From DATAZK01 sp965199805 (GTDB lineage: Bacteria > Actinomycetota > Actinomycetes > Frankiales > Frankiaceae), in NCBI GenBank assembly GCA_965199805.1, contig CBDATO010000001.1, forward strand, positions 1,612,001 to 1,676,000: a stretch of DNA of 64,000 bases, in the 5' to 3' direction. Numbering within the stretch: the first letter of the stretch is position 1; the number at the start of each line of letters is the position of its first letter. The notes beneath the pieces were generated by a model. The model was given only the letters and a program-made list of their open reading frames with translations, ran no database searches and had not been told where the DNA came from. The translations under genes and the position numbers were made by a program. Positions 1 to 10,467 of this stretch are shown here, piece after piece.

Positions 1-2485
<2,485 letters not shown>

Positions 2486-2492
2486 GGGTGGA

Positions 2493-4235
2493 CTAGTCCA
2501 TTCCCCAGCCGCTGCCCGACCAGCGGGCACCCGACCAACGAGCGCCTGACCAGCGGGCACCCTGCCAGTCGGAGCTGCTCCAGCGCGCACCCGACCAGCG
2601 GGCACCCGACCAGCGGGCACCGGACCAGCGGGCACCGGACCAGCGCGCGCCGTCCCAGGGCGCCGTCGCCCAGCTCTTCACGGTCGCGACCGTGGCCCAG
2701 CCGTTGCCCGACCAGACCGTGCCGAGCCAGCGCCCACCGGCCCAGGCGGTCCCGCCCGAAGTGGCCTTGAACCAGGCGGCGCCGTTCCACGGCAGCCCCT
2801 GCACGTCCTGCTCGCCGGTCAGCGGCTGGCCCGTGTCGGGATCGAAGACGTACGAGCCGCCGCGGGCCGCCTCGAGAGATCCGCTGCCGTTGGAGGACGG
2901 GTAGGACTGCACCAGGTTCATCCCGGCGATCTTGCCGGTGAGCACCCGGCTGACGTTGATGCCGTCGAGGGCGTTGACCGTGCCGTCGATGTCGAGCACG
3001 CCGGCGCCCACGGCGTTCTTGGCGCCCTGGGCGTAGTCGGCGTTGGCCATGAGCAGGCCCTTGACCTGGTCGGGGGTCAGCTCGGGGTGGTCCTGGAGCA
3101 GCAGGGCGACGGCGCCGCTGGTCACCGCGGCGGCCTGCGACGTCCCGCTGCCGCGGAAGAGCCGACCGGTGGTGTCCTTGGCGACCAGGCCCTCGGGGTG
3201 GGTGCTGTCGATGAACGAGCCCGGGTCACGCAGGCTGGCGATCGACGTGCCGGGCGCAAGGATGTCGGCGTGGCGGGCGTCGGTGCCCACCTGGCTGAAG
3301 TCGGCGGCCTTCGCGGAGAGCAGGTCGGTGCGCTGCTGCGGGTCGGCGGCGCCGACCGCGATGACGTACGGGTCGATCGCCGGGTTGGTCAGCCGGCCCG
3401 TCGTGCCACCCTCGTTGCCCGCCGAGACGACCACGACGATGCCCTTGCGCCAGGCGTTCTCGACCGCGGCGGAGAGCGGGTCGCTCGTGTACGCCTGGGT
3501 GGAGTCGGTGCCGTAGGACAGGTTGACGACGCGGATGGGCTTGCTCGGGTCGTCGTTCTTGTGGGCGACGACCCAGTCCAGTGCGGCGATGACCTGGCTG
3601 ACGTCGGTCGCGCCGTCGGAGGTCGCGAGCTTGACCGGCAGGATCGTCGCGTCCGGGGCGACGCCGAGCTGCGTCTTCGGATCGGTCGACGGGGTCACCT
3701 GGGCGCCGGTGTCCTTGGCGCCGATGATGCCGGCGAGGTGGGTGCCGTGGCCGAAGGTGTCCTTGTACTGCAGGTCCGCCGAGCCGCTCTCGAGCGACAG
3801 GTCGGGCCCGTTGACGATCTTGCCGGCCGCGGCCAGCCCGGGCACGGGGGCGACGCCGCTGTCGAGCAGCGCGACGGTCACTCCCTGACCGGTGATCTTG
3901 CGACCCTTGCCGTCGGTCCGGCCCCACAGATCGCGGGCGCCGATCTCCTTGGTCAGTGTCCAGAGCGACCCGAGGTCCTTGGTGGCGTCGTAGGTCTTGG
4001 TCGACGAGTTCAACGACAGCAGGTCGGCGAGCGCGTCACCCCACTTGCTGCTCTGCCAGGACTGCTCCGACGCGGTCTGCGCCGCAGCGGTCGACGGCGT
4101 GGCCGCCCCGGCTGCCGGCGCCAGTACGCCGGTCAGCGCCACCGGGCCGGCCATCGCCAGCACCACGAAGGCCGTGCGACGCGGCCCGTTCCACACGATG
4201 CCGCGGCCGTTGTTGCCGGCCTGCCGAGCACGCAT
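2493..4235 (-). CDS. Secreted S8 (subtilisin-like) serine peptidase with WSGAR pentad-repeat tail
   Basis: A 580-residue exported protease. The N-terminus has a basic region and a hydrophobic stretch (about 19-45) ending in Ala-rich cleavage-like sequence. The catalytic triad is visible: Asp125 (LLDSG), His163 (GHGTH) and Ser366 (GTSQAA), with oxyanion Asn274 (SAGNEGG). A linker of about 120 residues follows. The last 54 residues (527-580) are ten strict five-residue units, mostly WSGAR with WDGAR, WSSSD, WQGAR and WSGSG variants, ending WGMD. The family normally ends soon after the Ser block, so the tail is an addition. It might be a surface anchor, binding module or secretion signal; none is shown. 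Start chosen because GGGGGT lies just upstream of the ATG. About 130 bases of promoter region separate it from the alcohol dehydrogenase gene. Confidence 0.93.
   Translation of the reverse strand: MRARQAGNNGRGIVWNGPRRTAFVVLAMAGPVALTGVLAPAAGAATPSTAAAQTASEQSWQSSKWGDALADLLSLNSSTKTYDATKDLGSLWTLTKEIGARDLWGRTDGKGRKITGQGVTVALLDSGVAPVPGLAAAGKIVNGPDLSLESGSADLQYKDTFGHGTHLAGIIGAKDTGAQVTPSTDPKTQLGVAPDATILPVKLATSDGATDVSQVIAALDWVVAHKNDDPSKPIRVVNLSYGTDSTQAYTSDPLSAAVENAWRKGIVVVVSAGNEGGTTGRLTNPAIDPYVIAVGAADPQQRTDLLSAKAADFSQVGTDARHADILAPGTSIASLRDPGSFIDSTHPEGLVAKDTTGRLFRGSGTSQAAAVTSGAVALLLQDHPELTPDQVKGLLMANADYAQGAKNAVGAGVLDIDGTVNALDGINVSRVLTGKIAGMNLVQSYPSSNGSGSLEAARGGSYVFDPDTGQPLTGEQDVQGLPWNGAAWFKATSGGTAWAGGRWLGTVWSGNGWATVATVKSWATAPWDGARWSGARWSGARWSGARWSGARWSSSDWQGARWSGARWSGARWSGSGWGMD
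2496..2657 (-). repeat. Tandem 15-bp repeat encoding the WSGAR pentads
   Basis: Ten 15-bp units run in frame at the 3' end of the subtilase gene. Most read on the + strand as variants of gcgggcacccgacca. The array keeps codon phase exactly, so changes in unit number would keep the protein in frame. The units differ at third positions and in two variant pentads, so the array is not a freshly expanded identical repeat. Confidence 0.85.
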
Positions 4236-4365
4236 TGCCTACCCCCTGTCGTGCCGGACGAAGTGCCGGCCTCAACAAGGTCGTCCTACTCCTGCGGTGC
4301 CTGACGGGACCGAACGGCGTAAATATGCATCGGGAGGCGTGGCATTCGGCTGAAGTGGGTGGGCC

Positions 4366-5481
4366 TCAGAGCGCGTGGTCGACGATGCCGCGCATGTTGA
4401 TGCCGGCCCGCATGTCGGCGTAGCCCTCGTTCACCTGGTCCAGCGTGTAGCGGCGGGTGATCAGCTCGTCGAGCTTGAGCCGCCCCTTGCGGTACAGGTC
4501 GAGCATCGCCGGGATGTCCTTCGTGGGGCTGCCGGCGCCGAAGAGCGAACCCTGCAGGCGCTTCTGGTAGAGCGTCAGCTCGGCCGCCGAGATGGGGATG
4601 CCGATCTCGAGGAACTTGCCGAGCCCGGTGACGACGCACGTGCCGGCCTTGCGGATCGCGCTGAAGCCCTCGGCGATGTGCTCACCGGTGGTCACGCCGA
4701 CGCAGATGATACTCGAGTCGGCGCCCTGCCCGTTCGTGATGCTGCGCGCGTACTCGGTCGCCTCCGCCATGTCGGCGAACGCGTGGGTCGCCCCGAGCTG
4801 CAGCGCCGTGGTGCGCTTGAACTCCACCGGGTCGACGGCGATGACCACCGACGCACCGGCGTGCGACGCACCCTGCACCGCGTTGATGCCGATGCCGCCG
4901 ACACCCATGACGATGACGACGTCACCGGGCCGGACCTCGGCCGAGTTGACCGCCGAGCCCCAGCCCGTGCCGACCCCGCAGCTGGTGAGGCAGGCGACGT
5001 CGAGCGGGATGTCGTCGGGGCAGTGCACGGCCGACATGGTGGCTGCGGTCGTGTACTGGCTGAAGGTCGAGATCCCCGCCATCTGCCCGACGGGCTGACC
5101 GTCGAGGGTCATCCGCGCGCTGCCGTCGGGCCTTACGCCCATCAGCGTGTTGAGGCCGTTGTCGCACAGGTTCTGCATGCCCGACGCGCACCAGCGACAC
5201 CGGCCGCACGCCGGCAGGAACGACAGGATGACCCGGTCGCCGACCTTCCAGTCGGGGGTGTGCGGCCCGACCTCCTCGACGATGCCGGCGCCCTCGTGAC
5301 CGCCGCACATCGGGAGCATCCCGACCGGCAGGTCACCACTGCCCACGTGGTCGTCGGAGTGGCACATCCCGGAGGCGACGAGGCGGACGAGCAGCTCGTC
5401 CTGGCGGGGGGTGTCGAGTTCGACCTCGACCGTCTCCCACTTGCCGGGCTGAGCGAGCATGACGACGGCTTGGCTCTTCAT
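4366..5481 (-). CDS. Zinc-dependent alcohol dehydrogenase, NDMA-dependent type
   Basis: A 371-residue medium-chain dehydrogenase, predicted to oxidise alcohols to aldehydes in the cytoplasm. Catalytic zinc ligands are seen in GMCHSDDH and GGHEGAG. The structural zinc lobe is the CGRCRWC block followed by QNLC. The Rossmann motif is GVGGIG. The sequence resembles the actinobacterial group that holds NAD(H) tightly and is assayed with N,N-dimethyl-4-nitrosoaniline; that assignment rests on overall resemblance. GGAGG lies five bases before the ATG. It sits 33 bases downstream of a MaoC-like hydratase gene on the same strand and is probably co-transcribed with it. The physiological substrate cannot be read from the sequence. 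Confidence 0.9.
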   Translation of the reverse strand: MKSQAVVMLAQPGKWETVEVELDTPRQDELLVRLVASGMCHSDDHVGSGDLPVGMLPMCGGHEGAGIVEEVGPHTPDWKVGDRVILSFLPACGRCRWCASGMQNLCDNGLNTLMGVRPDGSARMTLDGQPVGQMAGISTFSQYTTAATMSAVHCPDDIPLDVACLTSCGVGTGWGSAVNSAEVRPGDVVIVMGVGGIGINAVQGASHAGASVVIAVDPVEFKRTTALQLGATHAFADMAEATEYARSITNGQGADSSIICVGVTTGEHIAEGFSAIRKAGTCVVTGLGKFLEIGIPISAAELTLYQKRLQGSLFGAGSPTKDIPAMLDLYRKGRLKLDELITRRYTLDQVNEGYADMRAGINMRGIVDHAL

Positions 5482-5514
5482 CGAGACCTCCGGGGGTGGG
5501 CTGCGGGTGTCTAC

Positions 5515-5991
5515 CTAGAAGTAGTACCTCCCCAGATGCTCGACCACGGCCGCGGGCCTGTCCTGGTTTTCGATGGCGATGGTCGTGCGAAAGGTGACCT
5601 GCACCTGGCTCCGGTCACCGCCGATCGGCTCGGCGGCCAGGAGCGTGCACGACGCCCGAAGCCGCGAGCCGACCTTCACCGGGCTGACGAAGCGCACCCG
5701 GTCGCTGCCGTAGTTGATCGACATGCGGGCCCCGGTGACCCGGAGGATCTTCCCCACCAGCGACGGGACGAGCGACAGGGTCAGCAGGCCGTGGGCGATC
5801 GTCGTCCCGAAGGGACCGTCGGCCGCGGCCACCGGATCGGTGTGGATCCACTGGTGGTCGTCGGTCGCGTCGGCGAAGGCGTCGATGCGCTGCTGGTCGA
5901 TGAGCACCCACGGGCTCGTGCCGAGCTCCTGCCCCACCGCGGCGAGGAGCTCGTCGGCGCTGCCGAATTCCCGGAGGCTGCCGCTCGTCAT
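5515..5991 (-). CDS. MaoC-family (R)-specific enoyl-CoA hydratase-like protein
   Basis: A 158-residue single hot-dog domain protein. The hydratase-2 signature is clear: an ATDDHQWIHTD segment with the catalytic Asp and His, then FGTTIAHG and TLSLVPSL. Proteins of this size usually hydrate trans-2-enoyl-CoA intermediates in fatty-acid or sterol side-chain breakdown, probably as dimers. The ATG at 5991 is preferred over one at 6030, because the longer form would overlap the upstream gene by 22 bases and add a non-conserved leader. The upstream PhoX-like gene stops 17 bases away and the alcohol dehydrogenase gene follows 33 bases downstream, so these look like one transcription unit. Confidence 0.88.
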   Translation of the reverse strand: MTSGSLREFGSADELLAAVGQELGTSPWVLIDQQRIDAFADATDDHQWIHTDPVAAADGPFGTTIAHGLLTLSLVPSLVGKILRVTGARMSINYGSDRVRFVSPVKVGSRLRASCTLLAAEPIGGDRSQVQVTFRTTIAIENQDRPAAVVEHLGRYYF

Positions 5992-6008
5992 GCGCGGGAC
6001 GGTACCGC

Positions 6009-7511
6009 TCAGCCGAGGTGGTCCCGCCACGGCCCGCGAATGGCGAAGACGTAGCCGGGCTGCTGCACGTTGCCGAACAGCACCCGCCCGTCCGGTGAGA
6101 ACGTCGGCCCGGTCATCTCGGAGTAGACGTTGCCGCCGAGGTCGCTCTGCTCGAGGACGATCAGGTTGCGCACGATGGCCTGCGCACCCGTCTCGGGGGT
6201 CCAGCTGAGCATGTGGTTGGCGGTGTTGCCGTCCTCGGTGAGGATCACGGTGCCGTACGGCGAGACGTGGCAGCCGTCGGGGCCGTCGAAGGCCAGGTCG
6301 ATGCTGCGGCCGAGGGTCTCTTCCCAGTTCGGCGACTCGACGTGCAGCTGCTCGTTGTACGGGAAGTACGCGACGAGCGTGAGCGTCTGGTCGCGGTAGT
6401 TGTAGTACCAGTGCTGGCCGTCGTGCTTGGTCGCGTCGGCGGGCAGGTCACCGGCGGCGAAGGCGAAGCTCGACACGAAGTACATGCCCTTGTCGTCGCC
6501 CCAGGCGCCCTCGAGCTTCTTCGAGTGGGTGACCTGGCCCTCGGCGAACTGCTTGCGCAGCGAGGTCGTCCTCGCCGTGCGGTCCGGCACGTTCACCCAC
6601 TTGGTACGGAACGGCCGCCCGATCTCGGCCGACGTCACGTAAGCGAGGTCGGGCAGGACGCTGCCGTCGTTGGTGAGCACTGCGAGCGCCTCGAGCGTGC
6701 CGGCGTGGTCCGACAGCGAGTTGGCGATGTACGGCCGCAACTTGTAGCCGCGCGGCGCCGTCCAGCGGTAGAGCAGCCCGGTCGGCTTGCTGGCGTCCTC
6801 GGTCAGGTAGACCCGCTCACGGCTCGGCTCGACGACGACCGCCTCGTGCGGCGCGCGGCCCCACGCCTTGATCGGCTTCGGGAGCTGCTTGTCGGGCCCG
6901 TCCGCGAAGACCTCGAAGACGTAGCCGTGGTCCTTGGTCAGCGTGCCGGTGCCCGCGGTGACCTCGGTCTCCTCACAGCTCAGCCATGCGCCCCACGGGG
7001 CGGGCCCGCCGGCGCAGTTGTCGTACGTGCCGGACAGCGCGACCCACTGCGAGCGGCGCTCACCATTGCGGGTCGTCTCGATGACGGTGCAGCCGCCACC
7101 GGGCGCGCCCTCGTCGTACACGGTGCCCTTGACGTGGGGAACGTTGAAGACGCCGTCGTCGGAGATCTCGTGGTTCTGGATGAGGCGGAAGCGCTCGCCG
7201 TACTTCACCGCGACCGTGCCGTCGGGAGCCTCCGGCGTCTTGCCGATGACCTTGCCGCGGCCGTTGTGGATGTCGGTGCTGCCGGTGAGGGCGACCACCG
7301 CGTAGTCGAAGCCGTTCGGCAGCGCGAGCAGGTCACCGGGCTTCGAGGTGAGCGGCGGGAAGAGCTTGGGGGCCCGGTGCGGCTGGTACGCGGCCGGTGC
7401 AGCTGCCTGGGCGGCGGGAGCGAGCAGGGCGCCCGCGCCGGAGGCGACCGCCACCGTCCCGGCACCGGTCAGAGCGGCACGGTTCAGCAGCGCGCGGCGG
7501 GACAGCGTCAT
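6009..7511 (-). CDS. PhoX/DUF839-family protein exported by the Tat pathway
   Basis: A 500-residue protein. The N-terminus carries a twin-arginine signal (SRRALLNRA), then a hydrophobic stretch ending AAQAAAP, so export folded by Tat is expected. Family blocks for PhoX-type alkaline phosphatases are present: NCAGGPAPWGAWLSCEE, GRAPHEAV, LTEDASKPTG and a late LTEDGN. PhoX enzymes use calcium and iron and hydrolyse phosphate esters, but many DUF839 actinobacterial members have not been tested, so phosphatase activity is an inference. Start chosen at 7511 because the Tat motif follows directly; an upstream in-frame start at 7562 only adds non-signal sequence. It leads a probable unit with the MaoC and alcohol dehydrogenase genes. 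Confidence 0.88.
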   Translation of the reverse strand: MTLSRRALLNRAALTGAGTVAVASGAGALLAPAAQAAAPAAYQPHRAPKLFPPLTSKPGDLLALPNGFDYAVVALTGSTDIHNGRGKVIGKTPEAPDGTVAVKYGERFRLIQNHEISDDGVFNVPHVKGTVYDEGAPGGGCTVIETTRNGERRSQWVALSGTYDNCAGGPAPWGAWLSCEETEVTAGTGTLTKDHGYVFEVFADGPDKQLPKPIKAWGRAPHEAVVVEPSRERVYLTEDASKPTGLLYRWTAPRGYKLRPYIANSLSDHAGTLEALAVLTNDGSVLPDLAYVTSAEIGRPFRTKWVNVPDRTARTTSLRKQFAEGQVTHSKKLEGAWGDDKGMYFVSSFAFAAGDLPADATKHDGQHWYYNYRDQTLTLVAYFPYNEQLHVESPNWEETLGRSIDLAFDGPDGCHVSPYGTVILTEDGNTANHMLSWTPETGAQAIVRNLIVLEQSDLGGNVYSEMTGPTFSPDGRVLFGNVQQPGYVFAIRGPWRDHLG

Positions 7512-7640
7512 GACGACTCCAGTTGCTGTGCAGAAGGTGTGACGTCGATGAGGCTGTCGCACGGATCTGAACGGCCGGCGAAGTCGCGGTGGCCGCGGCC
7601 GGTCGGGCGCGGGACATCCCGCGCAGGGGTCCGGTAGGGG

Positions 7641-8180
7641 TCAGCGGACGACCCGCAGCCACATGGCGGTGGCGTCGCTGCCGGCGGCGACGCTGATCGG
7701 CTCGAAGGTCACCCGGCGGCCACCCGCCGAGCGGAAGAACGGGGTGCCGTCGCCGAGAAAGACCGGGAGGACGTACGCCAGCACCTCGTCCAGCTGCCCC
7801 AGCTCGAGGCACTGGCGGGCGACGTCGGCGCCGAGCACGCTCACGTAGCCGTCGCCCGCAGAAGCCCGGGCCTGCTCGAGACCGGTGAGCACGTCGGGCA
7901 CGAAGGTGGTGTCCTTCGCCGGCTCGGGGGCCGGATCGTGGGTGACCACGAAGGTCGGGCCCGACCAGGCGCCCCCGTACGCACCCTCCTGCTCGGTGCC
8001 GCGGTTGGGGTCGTCGCCGCGGAACGTGCGCCCGCCGACCAGCAGGCTGCGGACCTCGCCCTGCAGGGTGTCGACGGGCACGTCGACGGCCATGAAGGGC
8101 GCCAGCCACGACATGTCGTCGCCCGGCCCCGCCATGAAGCCGTCGAGCGAGATGCTCGCCGAGTACAGGACCTTGCTCAT
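7641..8180 (-). CDS. Dihydrofolate reductase/RibD C-terminal-domain reductase
   Basis: A 179-residue protein opening with a KVLYSASISLDGFMAGP segment, the typical first strand of the RibD C-terminal/DHFR-like fold. It also has the LLVGGRTFRGD block and an ADVARQCLELGQLDEV stretch that matches the NADPH-binding half. Stand-alone members are NAD(P)H-dependent reductases of mostly unknown substrate. An AGGAGG lies seven bases before the ATG at 8180, which settles the start against a longer upstream frame. It is divergent from the small monooxygenase gene at 8209, with only 28 bases between the two starts, so the two may share one control region. Confidence 0.87.
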   Translation of the reverse strand: MSKVLYSASISLDGFMAGPGDDMSWLAPFMAVDVPVDTLQGEVRSLLVGGRTFRGDDPNRGTEQEGAYGGAWSGPTFVVTHDPAPEPAKDTTFVPDVLTGLEQARASAGDGYVSVLGADVARQCLELGQLDEVLAYVLPVFLGDGTPFFRSAGGRRVTFEPISVAAGSDATAMWLRVVR

Positions 8181-8208
8181 GCGGAACCTCCTGGACGCCT
8201 GCCGTCGG

Positions 8209-8535
8209 ATGGCTGACGATCGGCGGGTGCAGGAGTCATCGGAGATCGTGACCGTCTTCCGGTCACGACTGAAGCCCGGGGTCGACGCCGAGTACGCCCC
8301 CACCGCGGCGCGCATGGCGGAGCTCGCCGCCGCGATGCCCGGCCACCTCGACCACAAGACGTTCACGGCGGACGACGGGGAGCGGGTCACCATCGTGACC
8401 TTCGCCGACCAGGCGAGCCACGACGCGTGGGGCGCGCACCCCGAGCACGTCGCGGCGCAGCGGGCCGGCCGGGACCGCTTCTACGCCTCCTACCGGTTGC
8501 AGGTGGCCCGCGTGCTGCGGACGCGCGACTTCTGA
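8209..8535 (+). CDS. Antibiotic biosynthesis monooxygenase (ABM) domain protein
   Basis: A protein of about 108 residues with a single dimeric ferredoxin-like ABM domain: VTVFRSRLKPG, MPGHLDHKTF, VTIVTFADQASHDAW and a final YRLQVARV strand. Members include cofactor-free monooxygenases, haem-degrading enzymes and many proteins of unknown role. The start is uncertain. ATG 8209 gives 108 residues; GTG 8227 is in frame, gives 102, and also precedes the first conserved strand. There is no strong ribosome site for either. It is transcribed divergently from the RibD-type reductase. Confidence 0.75.
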   Translation: MADDRRVQESSEIVTVFRSRLKPGVDAEYAPTAARMAELAAAMPGHLDHKTFTADDGERVTIVTFADQASHDAWGAHPEHVAAQRAGRDRFYASYRLQVARVLRTRDF

Positions 8536-8563
8536 CGCCGGGCACGCGGGCTACGGTCGGACG

Positions 8564-9586
8564 ATGACGACCACGTCACCCAAGATCGACGGCGCCGAGG
8601 CCACCTTCCGGCACATGGACGAGATCCAGTGGACCCCGGTGCAGCGCCAGCGCAACGCCGACGGCAGCGTCTCGGTCGTCCGCGAGCGGTGGCCGATCAT
8701 CCGTCCCGACTTCCTGTCGGCCTACGTCTTCTACGAGCCCGGCATGGTCGTACGCCGGCACGGCCACCGGAGCAACCACATCGTCTTCGTGCTCGGCGGC
8801 GGCGCCTGGATCGGCGGCGTGTGGTCGAGCGCCGGCATGCACGTGCACGTCCCGCTCGGCGCGGCTTTCGGCCCGATCGTGGCGGGCCCGGAGGGCGCGA
8901 CCTGCTGGGAGCTCAGCTTCGGCGAGTTCGGCGGCTGGGGCGATCAGCTCGACCTGTACGACTCGGAGATCGCGGCGCGTGGCATCACGCCGCTGCCCGA
9001 CCCGCCGATCGACATCGGCGACTGGTTCGTCGACCCGCGCGGCGACGTCGGCGCCGAGCGGAGCACACCCAAGGTCGACGGCCTCGAAGAGACCCTCACG
9101 CACATGGACGACCTGGAGTGGACCGAGGTCAAGCGGCAGCAGAACGCCGACGGCAGCGTCTCGGTCGTCCGCGAGAAGTGGCCGATCGCGACGTCGGAGT
9201 TCATGTCGGCGTACATCGAGTACGGCCCCGGCATGATCACCCGCCGGCACGGCCACTTCGGGCAGCACGTCGTCTTCGTGATCGCCGGCGGCGCCTGGTT
9301 CGGTGACCGCTGGTGTCCGGCCGGCACCCACATCGAGTTGCCGTTCGGTGCCGCCTTCGGCCCGATCATCGCCGGCGACGAGGGCACCACCTTCCTCGAG
9401 CTGACCGACGGCGACTTCCGCAGCTGGGGCGACCGGCCCGAGCTGTACGAGCAGGCCGTCGCCGACCGCGGCGTCACGCCACTTCCCGACCCGCCGATCG
9501 CCTTCGGCGACTGGTTCGAGGACGCCCGCGGCTACTGGGTGGCCAAAGACGATGCGACCCGCGACGATGCAGAGGTGACCTCATGA
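8564..9586 (+). CDS. Internally duplicated cupin-like protein
   Basis: A 340-residue protein made of two homologous halves, about 4-170 and 171-335. Each half carries HMD, QNADGSVSVVRE-like, PGM, RRHGH, HVVFV, AGGAW, LGAAFGPI and DPPI segments in the same order. The RRHGH plus later His/Glu positions look like a cupin metal site in each half. I do not recognise a named family or substrate. Its stop overlaps the start of the alpha/beta hydrolase gene (ATGA, four bases), so the two are translationally coupled and probably work on the same compound. The halves are clearly diverged but share near-identical DNA around the NADGSVSVVRE segment. Confidence 0.8.
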   Translation: MTTTSPKIDGAEATFRHMDEIQWTPVQRQRNADGSVSVVRERWPIIRPDFLSAYVFYEPGMVVRRHGHRSNHIVFVLGGGAWIGGVWSSAGMHVHVPLGAAFGPIVAGPEGATCWELSFGEFGGWGDQLDLYDSEIAARGITPLPDPPIDIGDWFVDPRGDVGAERSTPKVDGLEETLTHMDDLEWTEVKRQQNADGSVSVVREKWPIATSEFMSAYIEYGPGMITRRHGHFGQHVVFVIAGGAWFGDRWCPAGTHIELPFGAAFGPIIAGDEGTTFLELTDGDFRSWGDRPELYEQAVADRGVTPLPDPPIAFGDWFEDARGYWVAKDDATRDDAEVTS

Positions 9587-10365
9587 CCGACCCCACTCCC
9601 GCCGGCGACACCATCCAGCTCGACTACGGCACCCATCCGCAGCAGAACGTTGAGATCCACTTCCCGGACACCGACTCACCCGCGCCGCTGATCCTGCTGT
9701 TCCACGGCGGCTTCTGGCGTGAGCGGGTCGACCGCGAGCACCTGCGCGGCACAGCCGGCGTGCTGGCCGAGCAGGGCTACGTCGTCGCCAACATCGAGTA
9801 CCGCAGGGTCGGCGGCGACGGCGGGTGGCCCAACACGCTGATCGACGCCGCGGCAGCCACCGACAGGCTGCCCGCCCTCATCGAGGCCGCCCGCCCCGGC
9901 AGCGTCGACCCCGCCGCCGTCGTGACCATGGGTCACTCGGCCGGCGGTCACCTCGCGGTCTGGGTCGCCCTGCGGTCCCTCATCCCGGCTGACGCGCCCG
10001 GCTACGTGCCGGAGCCGCCGCGGCTGGCCGGAGCCATCTCGCTCGCCGGGGCGCTCGACTTCGTCGAGGCGAACCGGTTGAACGAAGGTGCCGGCGCGGT
10101 GCCGCAGTTCCTCGACGGAAGCCCCGAGGAGGTGCCCGACCGCTACGCCGCCGCCGATCCGACGACGATCGGGAAGTCACCGATACCGGTGATCCTCATC
10201 CACGGCACGAAGGACGAGGTGCTGCACGTCGAGATGGCGCGGACGTATGCCGAGCGCTTCGGCGCGCCGCTCATGGAGCTGCCCGACGACGGTCACATGG
10301 AGCTCATCGACCCGACCACCTCGGCCTGGCAGGTCGTGCTCGCGGCGATCACCGACCTGGTCTGA
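9583..10365 (+). CDS. Alpha/beta hydrolase, kynurenine-formamidase/BD-FAE-like
   Basis: A 260-residue cytoplasmic hydrolase. The oxyanion segment LLFHGGFW, the nucleophile elbow GHSAGGHLA, an Asp in HGTKDEV and a final His in DDGHMEL give a complete Ser-Asp-His triad. The HGGFW/GHSAGG combination is typical of the hormone-sensitive-lipase/kynurenine formamidase side of the superfamily. No other kynurenine gene is nearby, so I would not name it kynB. Its ATG overlaps the stop of the duplicated cupin-like gene. A strong intrinsic terminator follows eight bases after the stop. Confidence 0.85.
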   Translation: MTDPTPAGDTIQLDYGTHPQQNVEIHFPDTDSPAPLILLFHGGFWRERVDREHLRGTAGVLAEQGYVVANIEYRRVGGDGGWPNTLIDAAAATDRLPALIEAARPGSVDPAAVVTMGHSAGGHLAVWVALRSLIPADAPGYVPEPPRLAGAISLAGALDFVEANRLNEGAGAVPQFLDGSPEEVPDRYAAADPTTIGKSPIPVILIHGTKDEVLHVEMARTYAERFGAPLMELPDDGHMELIDPTTSAWQVVLAAITDLV

Positions 10366-10372
10366 CTCGCGC

Positions 10373-10394
10373 GTCGGCCGGAGGGCCGACTTTT
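10373..10394 (+). terminator. Intrinsic terminator after the cupin/hydrolase pair
   Basis: A perfect 7-bp stem GTCGGCC / GGCCGAC with a 4-base loop is followed at once by TTTT. It lies eight bases after the hydrolase stop and ends that unit before the large fibronectin-repeat gene. Confidence 0.85.
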
Positions 10395-10467
10395 CATCAG
10401 TCTTTCGTGTGCTCTTCGAGTGCGGCCACGTCCTTGATCGGACAGTCGATCGACCGATGCGGGTCAG

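Noticed and set aside
2496..2657. Possible noncoding minisatellite
   Set aside because: The 15-base units keep codon phase and end at the subtilase stop, so they are coding.
9583..10365. Naming the hydrolase kynB (kynurenine formamidase)
   Set aside because: The motifs fit the family, but no tryptophan-degradation gene is nearby and the partner is a cupin-like protein, so a specific name is not supported.
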